Shown here in pieces: positions 46,094-55,957 of a stretch of 64,000 bases of DNA; within the stretch, counting starts at the first letter, position 1; every line of letters starts with the position of its first letter. The notes beneath the pieces are model-generated. The model did not search any database. It saw only the letters and a program-made list of their open reading frames with translations, and had not been told where the DNA came from. The DNA is from Xanthomonas cucurbitae. GTDB lineage: Bacteria; Pseudomonadota; Gammaproteobacteria; Xanthomonadales; Xanthomonadaceae. The position numbers and the translations under genes are program-made. The stretch lies in NCBI RefSeq assembly GCF_002939885.1, contig NZ_MDED01000024.1:1-64000 (forward strand). The letters are read 5' to 3'.

Positions 46094-48211
46094 ATGCACA
46101 TCAAGCAAGCGAACCAGGCGGAGGCAGCCAGCCCGCTGCGCGAGCAAATTCCGCAGGAAACGGCTCCGACATCGCAGCCGACTCCTCATGATGCAGTCCC
46201 CCAACGCCAAGTCGATCCACAATTGAGCGGGCTCACCCAGCGCGCAAGCAGGCCCTCTTCGCCAGCAGAACGCCCTGACATCGAGATCGCCGACGCAGAC
46301 ATATCCAGCGTTGATACAGATGGGGAACAGCACCAGCACCCTACGCTGCAATCCAGGTCGCCTGCAGCGCATGCACCCAGTTCGCTGATTCGCAGAGCAA
46401 CCGCCGGCCTGACCGAGGGGGCGCTGCAGCTCTCCGGGACGCTCAAAAACGCCGCCTCCAGTCTGTGGTCACTGACGGATTTGCGCACCATGCTGCAAAT
46501 CCATGCGGACGATCCTGCATTCCTGCAAATGGTGCGTCATACCGACCCGGAACACAGCAGGCCGCACAGCCTGGCCGCGTGCCGCGAGCAGATCACGCAG
46601 CTGCGCGGCGCCATCGAAGCGGCAACCGGTCTGGAAGCACGCTTCCGTCAGCAATTGCTCGGCGACATCAAAGCCGTGGAAGACGCGCTTCGACCGCTGG
46701 AACACGGGACACCTGCGCCCGGGCGGGCGCTGAAGTCGCTGGCCAATCTGGTCAATCTCTGGCCCCTGGTGGTGCCCAGTCCGCTGCTCGCCAACCAGGC
46801 CAAGACCTTCGCCTATTCCATTGCCGCAGCAACCAAAGGCGTGATGAGTCTATCGGCATCGGCGCTGCGCCCCACCGCCGACGGGCTTCCGTTCCCGCTG
46901 ATGGGCGGGCAGTTGGGGCGCGAAGCCAATGAAATGCATTTCTACGCCATCCTGCTCAACGGACTGTTCCTCACCACCGAGCTCCCCAAGAAATTCGGCA
47001 ACCCGTCCGTGCGACAGCAGGCCGAAGCGGTGGAAAGCAACCTGGGATTTGCTGCAGCCGCATCGACGGCCTGCACAGCGATGGTGCTGACGCCTTTCCT
47101 CTGGAACAGCCTCAACGCACTCGGTAATCGAATGCAGCATGGCGTCTCCCACGTGGGCGCGAGTATCGCGGACCGTGTCGGCCTTCAGACGCAGGCTCAG
47201 CGGCTGCGCGCGCGCCTGACGCCCGGACAGATCAGCGCGCACCTGCGCACGCAACTCAATGAGATCTGTGCCGCCCTGGAGAATGGCCGCGACGCTTTTC
47301 AACAATTACGTCGCGACTTCACCGCCCCGAACCAGGGGCACGAGCTCACCCGCACGCTCAATGCCCAATGCACGCATCTGCTGGAGACGCTCGACCAATG
47401 CAGCAAGCGATTGGGCGCCGCGCTGCAAGTCGATCAGGACCAGCCAGCCACCATCCCGCGTCAGGTGGCCAACAGCGATATTGCCTCCAAGTTGGCATTG
47501 GCCATGCTAGGGGCCGGAGTGACCGGACTGACCGTCTACCTGATCCAGCCGGATCGGATCGGCACGGTAGACCTGCTGGCCGACTTCGCCGTGGTGACGA
47601 CCGTGATGATGCAGTCGGCGCTGAACAAGCACGCGACCCGCCAAGACGCGATGGAGCGCTTCAAGGCCATGTGCTCCGGCAGCATGGTCATGGCGCTGGC
47701 GCTGGGTGTGGAGAAGCTGTCCAAGACCTTCGCAGACAAGAGTCTGATCGAAGCATCGTCGGCATCGCCCTACTACGCCGGCGCGATCATGTCGCTGATG
47801 TCGATGACAATGCCTGGCCCAATGGCGCGTGGCACGGAACTGGCGATGAACTGGGGCGGGCGTCAGGTCATGCGGGTGTTCAAGGGACCCGATGGCACCC
47901 CGCTCGCAACCCGCATGCCGTCCTCGCCCGAAGAGCTGATCCAGACCGTACAAGACACAGCGAGATATGTGGAAACGCTGTCGCCGGAAGAGGCGCAGCA
48001 GTACGAGCAGATGGTCGGAGAGATTGCGCTCCAAGTGATCGAGGACGCGGGCGCGGGCGCGCAGACCAGGCCCAGCGGCAGCGTCACGATCACCGAGATC
48101 ACCGACGACGCCCAATTCGCCGCAGGGAACGCATCGCCTGAGCAGGGTGCACCTGCGCAATCGCATCTGCCAACCGATGCGACCGCAACCAGCGCAGTGC
48201 GTTCGCCCTGA
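46094..48211 (+). CDS. xopX: XopX-family type III effector, copy 2
   Basis: The 705-residue paralogue starts at the ATG after GAGGAA, giving MHIKQANQAEAASPLREQIP. Its N-terminal 110 residues are Ser/Pro/Gln-rich. The body repeats nearly every block of copy 1: SLWSLTDLRTMLQIHADDP, VVPSPLLANQAKTFAY, RPTADGLPFPLMGGQLGREA, TTELPKKFGNP and ATRQDAMERFKAMC. The N- and C-terminal tails have diverged more than the core. Two tandem copies point to a local duplication. The gene ends at a shared terminator facing groEL. Confidence 0.82.
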   Translation: MHIKQANQAEAASPLREQIPQETAPTSQPTPHDAVPQRQVDPQLSGLTQRASRPSSPAERPDIEIADADISSVDTDGEQHQHPTLQSRSPAAHAPSSLIRRATAGLTEGALQLSGTLKNAASSLWSLTDLRTMLQIHADDPAFLQMVRHTDPEHSRPHSLAACREQITQLRGAIEAATGLEARFRQQLLGDIKAVEDALRPLEHGTPAPGRALKSLANLVNLWPLVVPSPLLANQAKTFAYSIAAATKGVMSLSASALRPTADGLPFPLMGGQLGREANEMHFYAILLNGLFLTTELPKKFGNPSVRQQAEAVESNLGFAAAASTACTAMVLTPFLWNSLNALGNRMQHGVSHVGASIADRVGLQTQAQRLRARLTPGQISAHLRTQLNEICAALENGRDAFQQLRRDFTAPNQGHELTRTLNAQCTHLLETLDQCSKRLGAALQVDQDQPATIPRQVANSDIASKLALAMLGAGVTGLTVYLIQPDRIGTVDLLADFAVVTTVMMQSALNKHATRQDAMERFKAMCSGSMVMALALGVEKLSKTFADKSLIEASSASPYYAGAIMSLMSMTMPGPMARGTELAMNWGGRQVMRVFKGPDGTPLATRMPSSPEELIQTVQDTARYVETLSPEEAQQYEQMVGEIALQVIEDAGAGAQTRPSGSVTITEITDDAQFAAGNASPEQGAPAQSHLPTDATATSAVRSP

Positions 48212-48271
48212 CGTCACGACCAGGTGCAAGGGGCGAGAGTGGGCATCCGCGTCGTGGTGAAGCGCACATAC

Positions 48272-48302
48272 AAAAAAACCCCGCCTTTCGGCGGGGTCAT
48301 TT
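48272..48302. terminator. Bidirectional terminator between xopX copy 2 and groEL
   Basis: ACCCCGCC-TTTC-GGCGGGGT gives an eight-base-pair stem. On the minus strand it is followed by seven T (complement of the A-run at 48272-48278), on the plus strand by CATTTTTG. It can end both the groEL and the effector transcripts. Confidence 0.88.
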
Positions 48303-48329
48303 TTGATGCAACAGCCAAAGTGGTGTGGA

Positions 48330-50110
<1,781 letters not shown>

Positions 50111-50125
50111 GCGCATAGCGCCTGA

Positions 50126-50413
50126 TTAATCGATGACGGCCAGGATGTCGTCTTCGCGCAGCACCTTGTACTCGACGCCTTCGGACTTGTAGCTGCTGCC
50201 GGCATACTGGCCGTAGATGACCTTGTCGCCCACCTTGACCACCGGGGCGCGCAGGCTGCCGTTGTCCAGGGGCTTGCCGGCGCCGACGGCGACGACTTCA
50301 CCCTTGGTGGACTTTTCCTTGGCCGAGTCCGGGATCACGATGCCGCCGGCGGAAACTTCGTCGGCTTCGATCGGCTTGACTACAACGCGGTCGTGAAGCG
50401 GCTTGATGCTCAT
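50126..50413 (-). CDS. groES: Co-chaperonin GroES
   Basis: The 95-residue lid protein caps GroEL. The family pattern is complete: [20 protein letters not shown], the mobile loop [20 protein letters not shown], then [12 protein letters not shown] and [12 protein letters not shown]. The start follows an AGAGGG motif. It is the first gene of the groESL operon. Confidence 0.98.
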   Translation of the reverse strand: MSIKPLHDRVVVKPIEADEVSAGGIVIPDSAKEKSTKGEVVAVGAGKPLDNGSLRAPVVKVGDKVIYGQYAGSSYKSEGVEYKVLREDDILAVID

Positions 50414-50463
50414 AGAGAAAGACCCTCTTAAGTGATTGATTGGCCTGAAAATTGTCGGCAATG

Positions 50464-50490
50464 TTAGCACTCGCACATGACGACTGCCAG
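50464..50490 (-). promoter_or_regulatory. CIRCE-like element upstream of groESL
   Basis: Plus-strand TTAGCACTC, nine bases, then GACTGCCAG. The first half is a perfect CIRCE half-site (TTAGCACTC-N9-GAGTGCTAA); the second matches 6 of 9. It lies about 50 bases before the groES start and probably binds HrcA, the heat-shock repressor. On the minus strand TAACAT within the perfect half could serve as the -10 box. Confidence 0.7.
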
Positions 50491-50850
50491 CACAGCGCGC
50501 GGAAAAACCCGACAGAGCGGGTGCGGGTCAGAGATTGTGCTGGGCGCGTGCCTTTCAAGGGTGGGGCGCAAAAAAATTTTCACCCGCCAATCGCGTGGCT
50601 GTGGCCCTGTGGTGGCCGGACCCATCGCAGGGGGGCGATGGTGCGGACGGCACCGTCGCCGGGCGGGGCGGCGGTCCAGGACGAGCGCCGATGATCCGGG
50701 CGACGCTGGCGGTGGCGCCGGCACCGCGATGCGCATTGATACCCTGCCCTTCCAGGCGGCCATAGCCCTGAAAATGGAACCAGGTTCCATCGGCTGTCAT
50801 CTGCAGGCCCTACAGTCGGGACCGCATTCCCCGACCACAAGGAGCTGTCG
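50491..50850. other. Intergenic region between groES promoter and the nuclease gene
   Basis: About 360 GC-rich bases beyond the CIRCE-like site. Short open frames on both strands have no codon-use or homology signal that I can see. No further gene, RNA or repeat was identified. The plus-strand promoter of the nuclease must lie here, but no clear -10 is visible. Confidence 0.5.
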
Positions 50851-52623
50851 ATGAGGTTGCCGTTCCGTAGTCTTCCGCTGGCCTGCGCCGTTGCCCTGGC
50901 CGTCCCCACCGCCCACGCTGCGGTGTTCATCAACGAACTGCATTACGACGACGCGGGCGCCTCCGGCGACACCGACGAAGGCGTGGAAGTGGTGGCCACC
51001 GCTGGCGAGTCGCTGAGCGGCTACCGCATCCAGCTCTACAACGGCAGTGCTCCCGGTGCGGCCACGGTCTACGCCACCACCGCAGTGCCGGCCGGCAGCC
51101 TGGTCAGTTGCGGCAGCCAGGTGCGCATTGCCACGGTGGGTTACGCCAGCAACGGCGTGCAGAACGGTCCCAACGACGGCGTGGCGCTGGTCGACCCCAG
51201 CGGCCAGCTGGTGCAGTTCCTCAGCTACGAAGGCGCCATCACCGGCAGCGGCGGCGCGGCGGCCGGGGTCACCAGCCAGAACCTGCCGGTCAGCGAGAGC
51301 AACAGCACAGCGGTCGGCAGCTCGCTGCAGCTAACCGGCACCGGCAGCAGCGCGGCCAACTTCAGCTGGGCCGGCTCGGCGGCGCAGACCTTCGGCGCCT
51401 GCAACCGCGGCCAGACCTTCAACGGCAGTGGCGGTGGCGGCACCACCGGTGCGCCCAGCATCACCAGCACCACCCCGACCCAGGGCGCGACCGGCTTCCC
51501 GGCCGCCGGCGATCTGGCGGTGGGCTTCAGCGAGGCGGTCAGCCTGAGCAGCGGCGCCTTTGCGCTGAGCTGCGCCAGCTCCGGCACAGTGGCGCTGAGC
51601 TATCCAGCCAGCGGCACCCGCTTCAGCCTGTCCACCGATACCGCCCTGGTCGGTGGCGAGCGCTGCACCCTGGCGATCACCGCCAGCGCCATCCGCGCTG
51701 CCGGCGGGCTGAGCCCGGCGGCCAATCAGTCCATCGCCTTCACCGTGGCCACCGCCAGCGGCGGCGCAACCGGCTATTACTCGCGGGTCAATACCGCCAA
51801 CGCCAGCCAGCTGCGCTGCTCGCTGCACGCCACCATCAAGGGCCATACGGTCTATCCGTACAGCGGCACCAGCACCAACATCTGGACCATCCTGGAGATG
51901 GCCGACGAAGACCCCAACAACAGCGGCCGCATCCTGGACGCCTACCGCAACCGCAGCTACGCCAAGGGTAGCGACCGGGCCGGCACCGGCAGCGGGCTCA
52001 CCTACAACCGCGAGCACACCTGGCCAAACTCGTTGGGCTTCGGCAGCGCCACCGGCGACCGCGGCCTGCCGTATGCGCCCTACACCGACACCCATATGCT
52101 GTATCTCACCGACACCACCTTCAACGCCGACCGTGGCAACAAGCCCTATGCCACCTGCACCAGCAGCTGCGGCGAGCGGGTGACCGAGGTCAACGACGGC
52201 AGTGGCGGCGGCAGCGGGCGCTACCCGGGCAATTCCAACTGGGTGCGCACACCCGACGGCAACAGCGGCACTTTCGAGGTGTGGGGCCGGCGCAAGGGCG
52301 ATATGGCGCGCGCGGTGATGTACATGGCGATCCGCTACGAAGGCGGCGTTGATGCGGCCACCGGCCAGTCCGAGCCGGACCTGGAACTCACCGACGATCG
52401 CAGCCGGATCGTGCAGACCGCGTCCTCGCCCGCCTACATGGGCCTGCTCTCCACGCTGCTGGCCTGGCACCAGGCCGACCCGCCGGACGATGCCGAGCGC
52501 GCCCGCAACCAGGTGATCTTCAGCTTCCAGGGCAACCGCAACCCGTTCGTCGATCATCCCGAATGGGCTACCGCCAGCCTGTTCACTTCGGCAAAGCCGG
52601 CCAGTTGCCAGCTGGCCAACTGA
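50851..52623 (+). CDS. Secreted endonuclease I family nuclease with lamin-tail and Ig-like domains
   Basis: The 590-residue protein is exported (MRLPFRSLPLACAVALAVPTAHA). Residues 24-180 form a lamin-tail-like beta-sandwich (VFINELHYDDAGASGDTDEGVEV). A glycine-rich linker and a bacterial Ig-like domain (PTQGATGFPAAGDLAVGFSE) follow. From about 310 a NucM/EndA-type nuclease has the metal-site YNREHTWPNSLG, RRKGDMARAVMYMAIRY and GNRNPFVDHPEW. It likely degrades extracellular DNA or RNA. The modular N-terminus suggests attachment to surfaces or polymers (inference). Confidence 0.9.
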   Translation: MRLPFRSLPLACAVALAVPTAHAAVFINELHYDDAGASGDTDEGVEVVATAGESLSGYRIQLYNGSAPGAATVYATTAVPAGSLVSCGSQVRIATVGYASNGVQNGPNDGVALVDPSGQLVQFLSYEGAITGSGGAAAGVTSQNLPVSESNSTAVGSSLQLTGTGSSAANFSWAGSAAQTFGACNRGQTFNGSGGGGTTGAPSITSTTPTQGATGFPAAGDLAVGFSEAVSLSSGAFALSCASSGTVALSYPASGTRFSLSTDTALVGGERCTLAITASAIRAAGGLSPAANQSIAFTVATASGGATGYYSRVNTANASQLRCSLHATIKGHTVYPYSGTSTNIWTILEMADEDPNNSGRILDAYRNRSYAKGSDRAGTGSGLTYNREHTWPNSLGFGSATGDRGLPYAPYTDTHMLYLTDTTFNADRGNKPYATCTSSCGERVTEVNDGSGGGSGRYPGNSNWVRTPDGNSGTFEVWGRRKGDMARAVMYMAIRYEGGVDAATGQSEPDLELTDDRSRIVQTASSPAYMGLLSTLLAWHQADPPDDAERARNQVIFSFQGNRNPFVDHPEWATASLFTSAKPASCQLAN

Positions 52624-52629
52624 GCGAAA

Positions 52630-52658
52630 CCGGCCCGGCGCATGCTGCGTCGGGCCGG
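52630..52658. terminator. Hairpin after the nuclease gene
   Basis: CCGGCCCG and CGGGCCGG pair around a 13-base loop, seven bases after the stop codon. No T-run follows, so termination would be weak or Rho-assisted. The rest of the 311-base gap before cutA holds nothing recognised. Confidence 0.5.
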
Positions 52659-52934
52659 CACCGGCGGCCACGGACCGGAAGGCATGGCGACGCGACTGCG
52701 CGGCTGCGCGACTGAACTGCCTTGGCCCGAGAGGCACCGGTGGCCATGGCGCGTATCCCGCAACGGCTGCCGTGTAGAGGATCCAGCAGGCGCGCCACTG
52801 GCCAGGCATGCCGCCCTCCTGCGGGCGCGCCATGCGCGGTGGCGGCTTGGGCTTCTTGCGCCCGCGAAATGAACGCCCTGTTCCGGAAGGCCGGGTGATC
52901 CCCCCGCAGGCGTGGGATTACACTTCCAGGTCCG

Positions 52935-53258
52935 ATGACTGCCTCTTCCCTCCATCTGCTGCTCAGTACCTGCCCGGATGCCGACAGCGCCGACCGCATC
53001 GCCCATGCCCTGCTGGACGAACGCCTGGCCGCCTGCGTCACCCAGCTGCCCGGCGCGCAGTCGCTGTATCGCTGGAATGGGGCGATCGAACGCAGCCAGG
53101 AAGTGCAGTTGCTCATCAAGACCTGGGAAGACCGCTTGCCGGACGCCATTGCGCGGCTGCAGGCGCTGCATCCGTATGAACTCCCGGAGACGGTGGCGGT
53201 CCAAGCCAGCGCCGGTTTGCCGGCCTATCTCGCCTGGGTCCGGTCCGAAACCCGCTAA
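52935..53258 (+). CDS. cutA: CutA-like divalent cation tolerance protein
   Basis: The 107-residue trimeric ferredoxin-like protein shows STCPDADSADRIAHALLDERLAACVTQLPG, the YRWNGAIERSQEVQLLIKT block and HPYELPETVAV, all diagnostic of CutA (first run spans about residues 11-40). Its biochemical role is debated beyond copper tolerance in E. coli. It lies 16 bases before dsbD, the same order as in enterobacteria, and is probably co-transcribed. Confidence 0.94.
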   Translation: MTASSLHLLLSTCPDADSADRIAHALLDERLAACVTQLPGAQSLYRWNGAIERSQEVQLLIKTWEDRLPDAIARLQALHPYELPETVAVQASAGLPAYLAWVRSETR

Positions 53259-53274
53259 GGAATTCTCAACTTCC

Positions 53275-55584
53275 ATGAAGTCCCTGTCCCGCTGGATCGC
53301 CCGCCGCGTACTGCTGGCCGCCCCCTTGTTTGCCGCGTCACTGGTGCTGGTGGCGCCTGTCGCACAGGCGGTCAGCGAAGCCGACCTGCTGCCGGTGGAC
53401 CAGGCCTTCGTGCTGCGTGCGCAGGCCGACAACCGCGACAGCATCGCGCTGCAATGGAAGATCGCACCGGGCTATTACCTGTACCGCCACCGCATCAGCG
53501 TCAAGTCCGGGCAAGGCTTCAGCGCCGGCGAGTTGGCCCTGCCGGAAGGCGAAAGCAAGCACGACGAGTTCTTCGGCCAGGTGCAGACCTACCGCACGCT
53601 GTTGCAGGCCACCCTGGCCGGCAAGGCCGAGCCCGCGCTGCAGACCGCGGTGCTGCAGGTGCAGTACCAGGGCTGCGCCGACGCCGGCGTGTGCTACCCG
53701 CCGCAGCGCCGCGAGATCCGCGTCAATCTTCCCCGCACCCAGGACGCCGCCACGCCACGCGACAACCTGGGCGCGCTGGTGCCGCGCAGCGCCGCCGGCC
53801 CACGGCTGTTCGGTGCCACCGGCCAGGCCGCCGGCATGGAGGCACTGCCGCTGCCTGCCGAGCAGGCGTTCAACTTCGAGGCCATCGTCGGCGACGGCAA
53901 CAGTCTGTTGCTGCGCTTCACCCCGGCACCGGGTTACTACCTCTACCGCGACCGTACCTCGCTGGCCGTGGAGGGCAGCGGCGGCGTGCGCCCCGGACTG
54001 CCGCGTTGGCCGCAGGGCAAGACCCACCGCGACGAACACTTCGGCGATGTGGTGGTGTATTTCGACCAGGCCGAAGTCACCCTGCCACTGCTGCGCGAGC
54101 GCGCCGACCCGGCACGGGTGACCCTGGTGGCCACCTTCCAGGGCTGCCAGACCGACGGCATCTGCTATCCGCCGATGACCCGCCGGGTGGCGCTGGAGCT
54201 ACCGGCTGGCACGGTGTCGCCGCAAAACCAGGCACAGGCCGCGCCGCTGATGATTTCGCCGCTGGCCGCCGGGCAGACGCCTGCCGGGCCAGCGCCGGCG
54301 CGCGCCGCGCAAGGGGCTGCGCATGCGGCTGCCGACGCCTCGGCCGACAATCTGCAACGGACCCAGCCGCCGCAGACCGACCAGGGCCTGCTGGCCATGC
54401 TGGCGCTGGCGCTGCTCGGCGGGCTGGTTCTGAACCTGATGCCCTGCGTGCTGCCGATCCTGTCGCTGAAGGTGCTGGGCCTGGCGCATAGCGGCGAGAG
54501 CCGCAGCCACGCGCGCAGCCATGCCATCTGGTATTCGCTGGGCGTGCTGGTGTCCTTCGCCGCCATCGGCGGGCTGGTAATCGGACTGCGCGCGGCCGGG
54601 CAGGCCGCCGGCTGGGGCTTCCAGCTGCAGCAGCCGTGGTTCGTGGCCGCGCTGGCCTATCTGATGTTCGCGGTCGGCCTGAGCCTGTCGGGCGTGTTCA
54701 CGCTGGGCAGCAACCTGGGCGGCATCGGCCAGTCACTGGCCGCGCGCAACGGCCCGCTGGGCGATTTCTTCACCGGCGTGCTGGCCTGCGTGGTCGCCAG
54801 CCCCTGCATTGCCCCGTTCATGGGCACCGCGCTGGCCTATGCCTTCACCGCGCCGGCGCTGCTGGCGATGCTGGTGTTCCTGGCGCTGGGCCTGGGCCTG
54901 GCGCTGCCGTTCCTATTGATCGGCTTCGTGCCCTCGCTGGCGCGGCGCCTGCCCACGCCCGGCGCCTGGATGGAAACGCTCAAGCAGGTGCTGGCGTTCC
55001 CGATGTACCTCACCGCGATCTGGCTGCTGTGGGTGCTGGGCAAGCAGCGCGGCGTGGACGCAGTGGCGCTGATGCTGGTGGGCGCCACCTTGCTGGCGCT
55101 GGGGCTGTGGTGCTTCGAGCGCAGCCGCTGGAGTAGCCACCGCCCGGGCATGCACCTGGCCGCGGTGATGCTGCTGCTGGCCATCGTGCCGGTGGTCGGC
55201 GTCACCCGCCTGCGCCTGCCGGCCGCCACCGCTGCCAGCGAAGGCGTGGTGGCGTTCTCGCCGCAGTTGCTGGACCGCCTGCGCGCCGACAACCGCGTGG
55301 TGTTCGTCAACATGACCGCCGACTGGTGCGTGACCTGCAAGGCCAACGAAAAGAACGTGCTGGGCAGCGCCGAATTCCGCGACGCCCTGCGCCGCGTGGA
55401 TGCGGTCTACATGAAAGGCGACTGGACCAATGTCGACCCCGCCATCAGCACTTTCCTGGACCAGCACCAGGCCGTGGGCGTGCCGCTGTACGTGGTCTAC
55501 GGCCCCGGCGCCCCGCCAGCGATCCTGCCCACAGTGCTGACCGGCGCGATCACCGAGGATGCGCTGCTGCGCGCGGCGCGCTGA
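53275..55584 (+). CDS. dsbD: Thiol:disulfide interchange protein DsbD with two alpha domains
   Basis: DsbD carries electrons from cytoplasmic thioredoxin through the membrane to DsbC and CcmG in the periplasm. After a signal peptide there are two successive N-terminal alpha domains: GYYLYRHRISV with Cys134/Cys140 (QGCADAGVC), and GYYLYRDRTSL with Cys291/Cys297 (QGCQTDGIC). Eight membrane helices follow with Cys391 in LNLMPCVLPI and the partner in VASPCIAPFMG. The C-terminal thioredoxin domain has CVTC. At 769 residues it is about 200 longer than the E. coli enzyme because of the second alpha domain. Confidence 0.95.
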   Translation: MKSLSRWIARRVLLAAPLFAASLVLVAPVAQAVSEADLLPVDQAFVLRAQADNRDSIALQWKIAPGYYLYRHRISVKSGQGFSAGELALPEGESKHDEFFGQVQTYRTLLQATLAGKAEPALQTAVLQVQYQGCADAGVCYPPQRREIRVNLPRTQDAATPRDNLGALVPRSAAGPRLFGATGQAAGMEALPLPAEQAFNFEAIVGDGNSLLLRFTPAPGYYLYRDRTSLAVEGSGGVRPGLPRWPQGKTHRDEHFGDVVVYFDQAEVTLPLLRERADPARVTLVATFQGCQTDGICYPPMTRRVALELPAGTVSPQNQAQAAPLMISPLAAGQTPAGPAPARAAQGAAHAAADASADNLQRTQPPQTDQGLLAMLALALLGGLVLNLMPCVLPILSLKVLGLAHSGESRSHARSHAIWYSLGVLVSFAAIGGLVIGLRAAGQAAGWGFQLQQPWFVAALAYLMFAVGLSLSGVFTLGSNLGGIGQSLAARNGPLGDFFTGVLACVVASPCIAPFMGTALAYAFTAPALLAMLVFLALGLGLALPFLLIGFVPSLARRLPTPGAWMETLKQVLAFPMYLTAIWLLWVLGKQRGVDAVALMLVGATLLALGLWCFERSRWSSHRPGMHLAAVMLLLAIVPVVGVTRLRLPAATAASEGVVAFSPQLLDRLRADNRVVFVNMTADWCVTCKANEKNVLGSAEFRDALRRVDAVYMKGDWTNVDPAISTFLDQHQAVGVPLYVVYGPGAPPAILPTVLTGAITEDALLRAAR

Positions 55585-55957
55585 GGCAGCGGTTGGAGTG
55601 GGCGCGCGTCCGGCGCGCCGGCGAGCTGTTACGCATGATCTGCACCGCAGGGTGATGGCAGCCTGGATGCTGGCGGGGCTGCGTGCTGGCTGACAGCCAA
55701 CTGCGATGATGCTGTCTGCGGTGGCGCACCGTCAGTGCCGGTGTCTTCTCGATGCGCCCACGCGTAACACTGGTGTTTCACTACTGCGTCTGCATTTGTC
55801 GCACGGATGACTGCACCTGCGATGCCTGCTTTGCGCACGGACAACCCGCGCACCATGCGAAGTGAGTGTCTCGGAAACGCATTCCTCAACATTGCTCGCC
55901 ACGCCTTTCTGCAATGAGATCCAAGCCTATGCTGTCGTCCCCCTCAGCGAGGTCAGC
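55585..55957. other. Intergenic gap before the S9A peptidase gene
   Basis: The stretch after dsbD holds only short chance frames. No hairpin with a T-run, repeat, RNA or small gene was recognised. The open frame of the peptidase continues upstream to 55862, but that part encodes no signal sequence. Confidence 0.4.
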
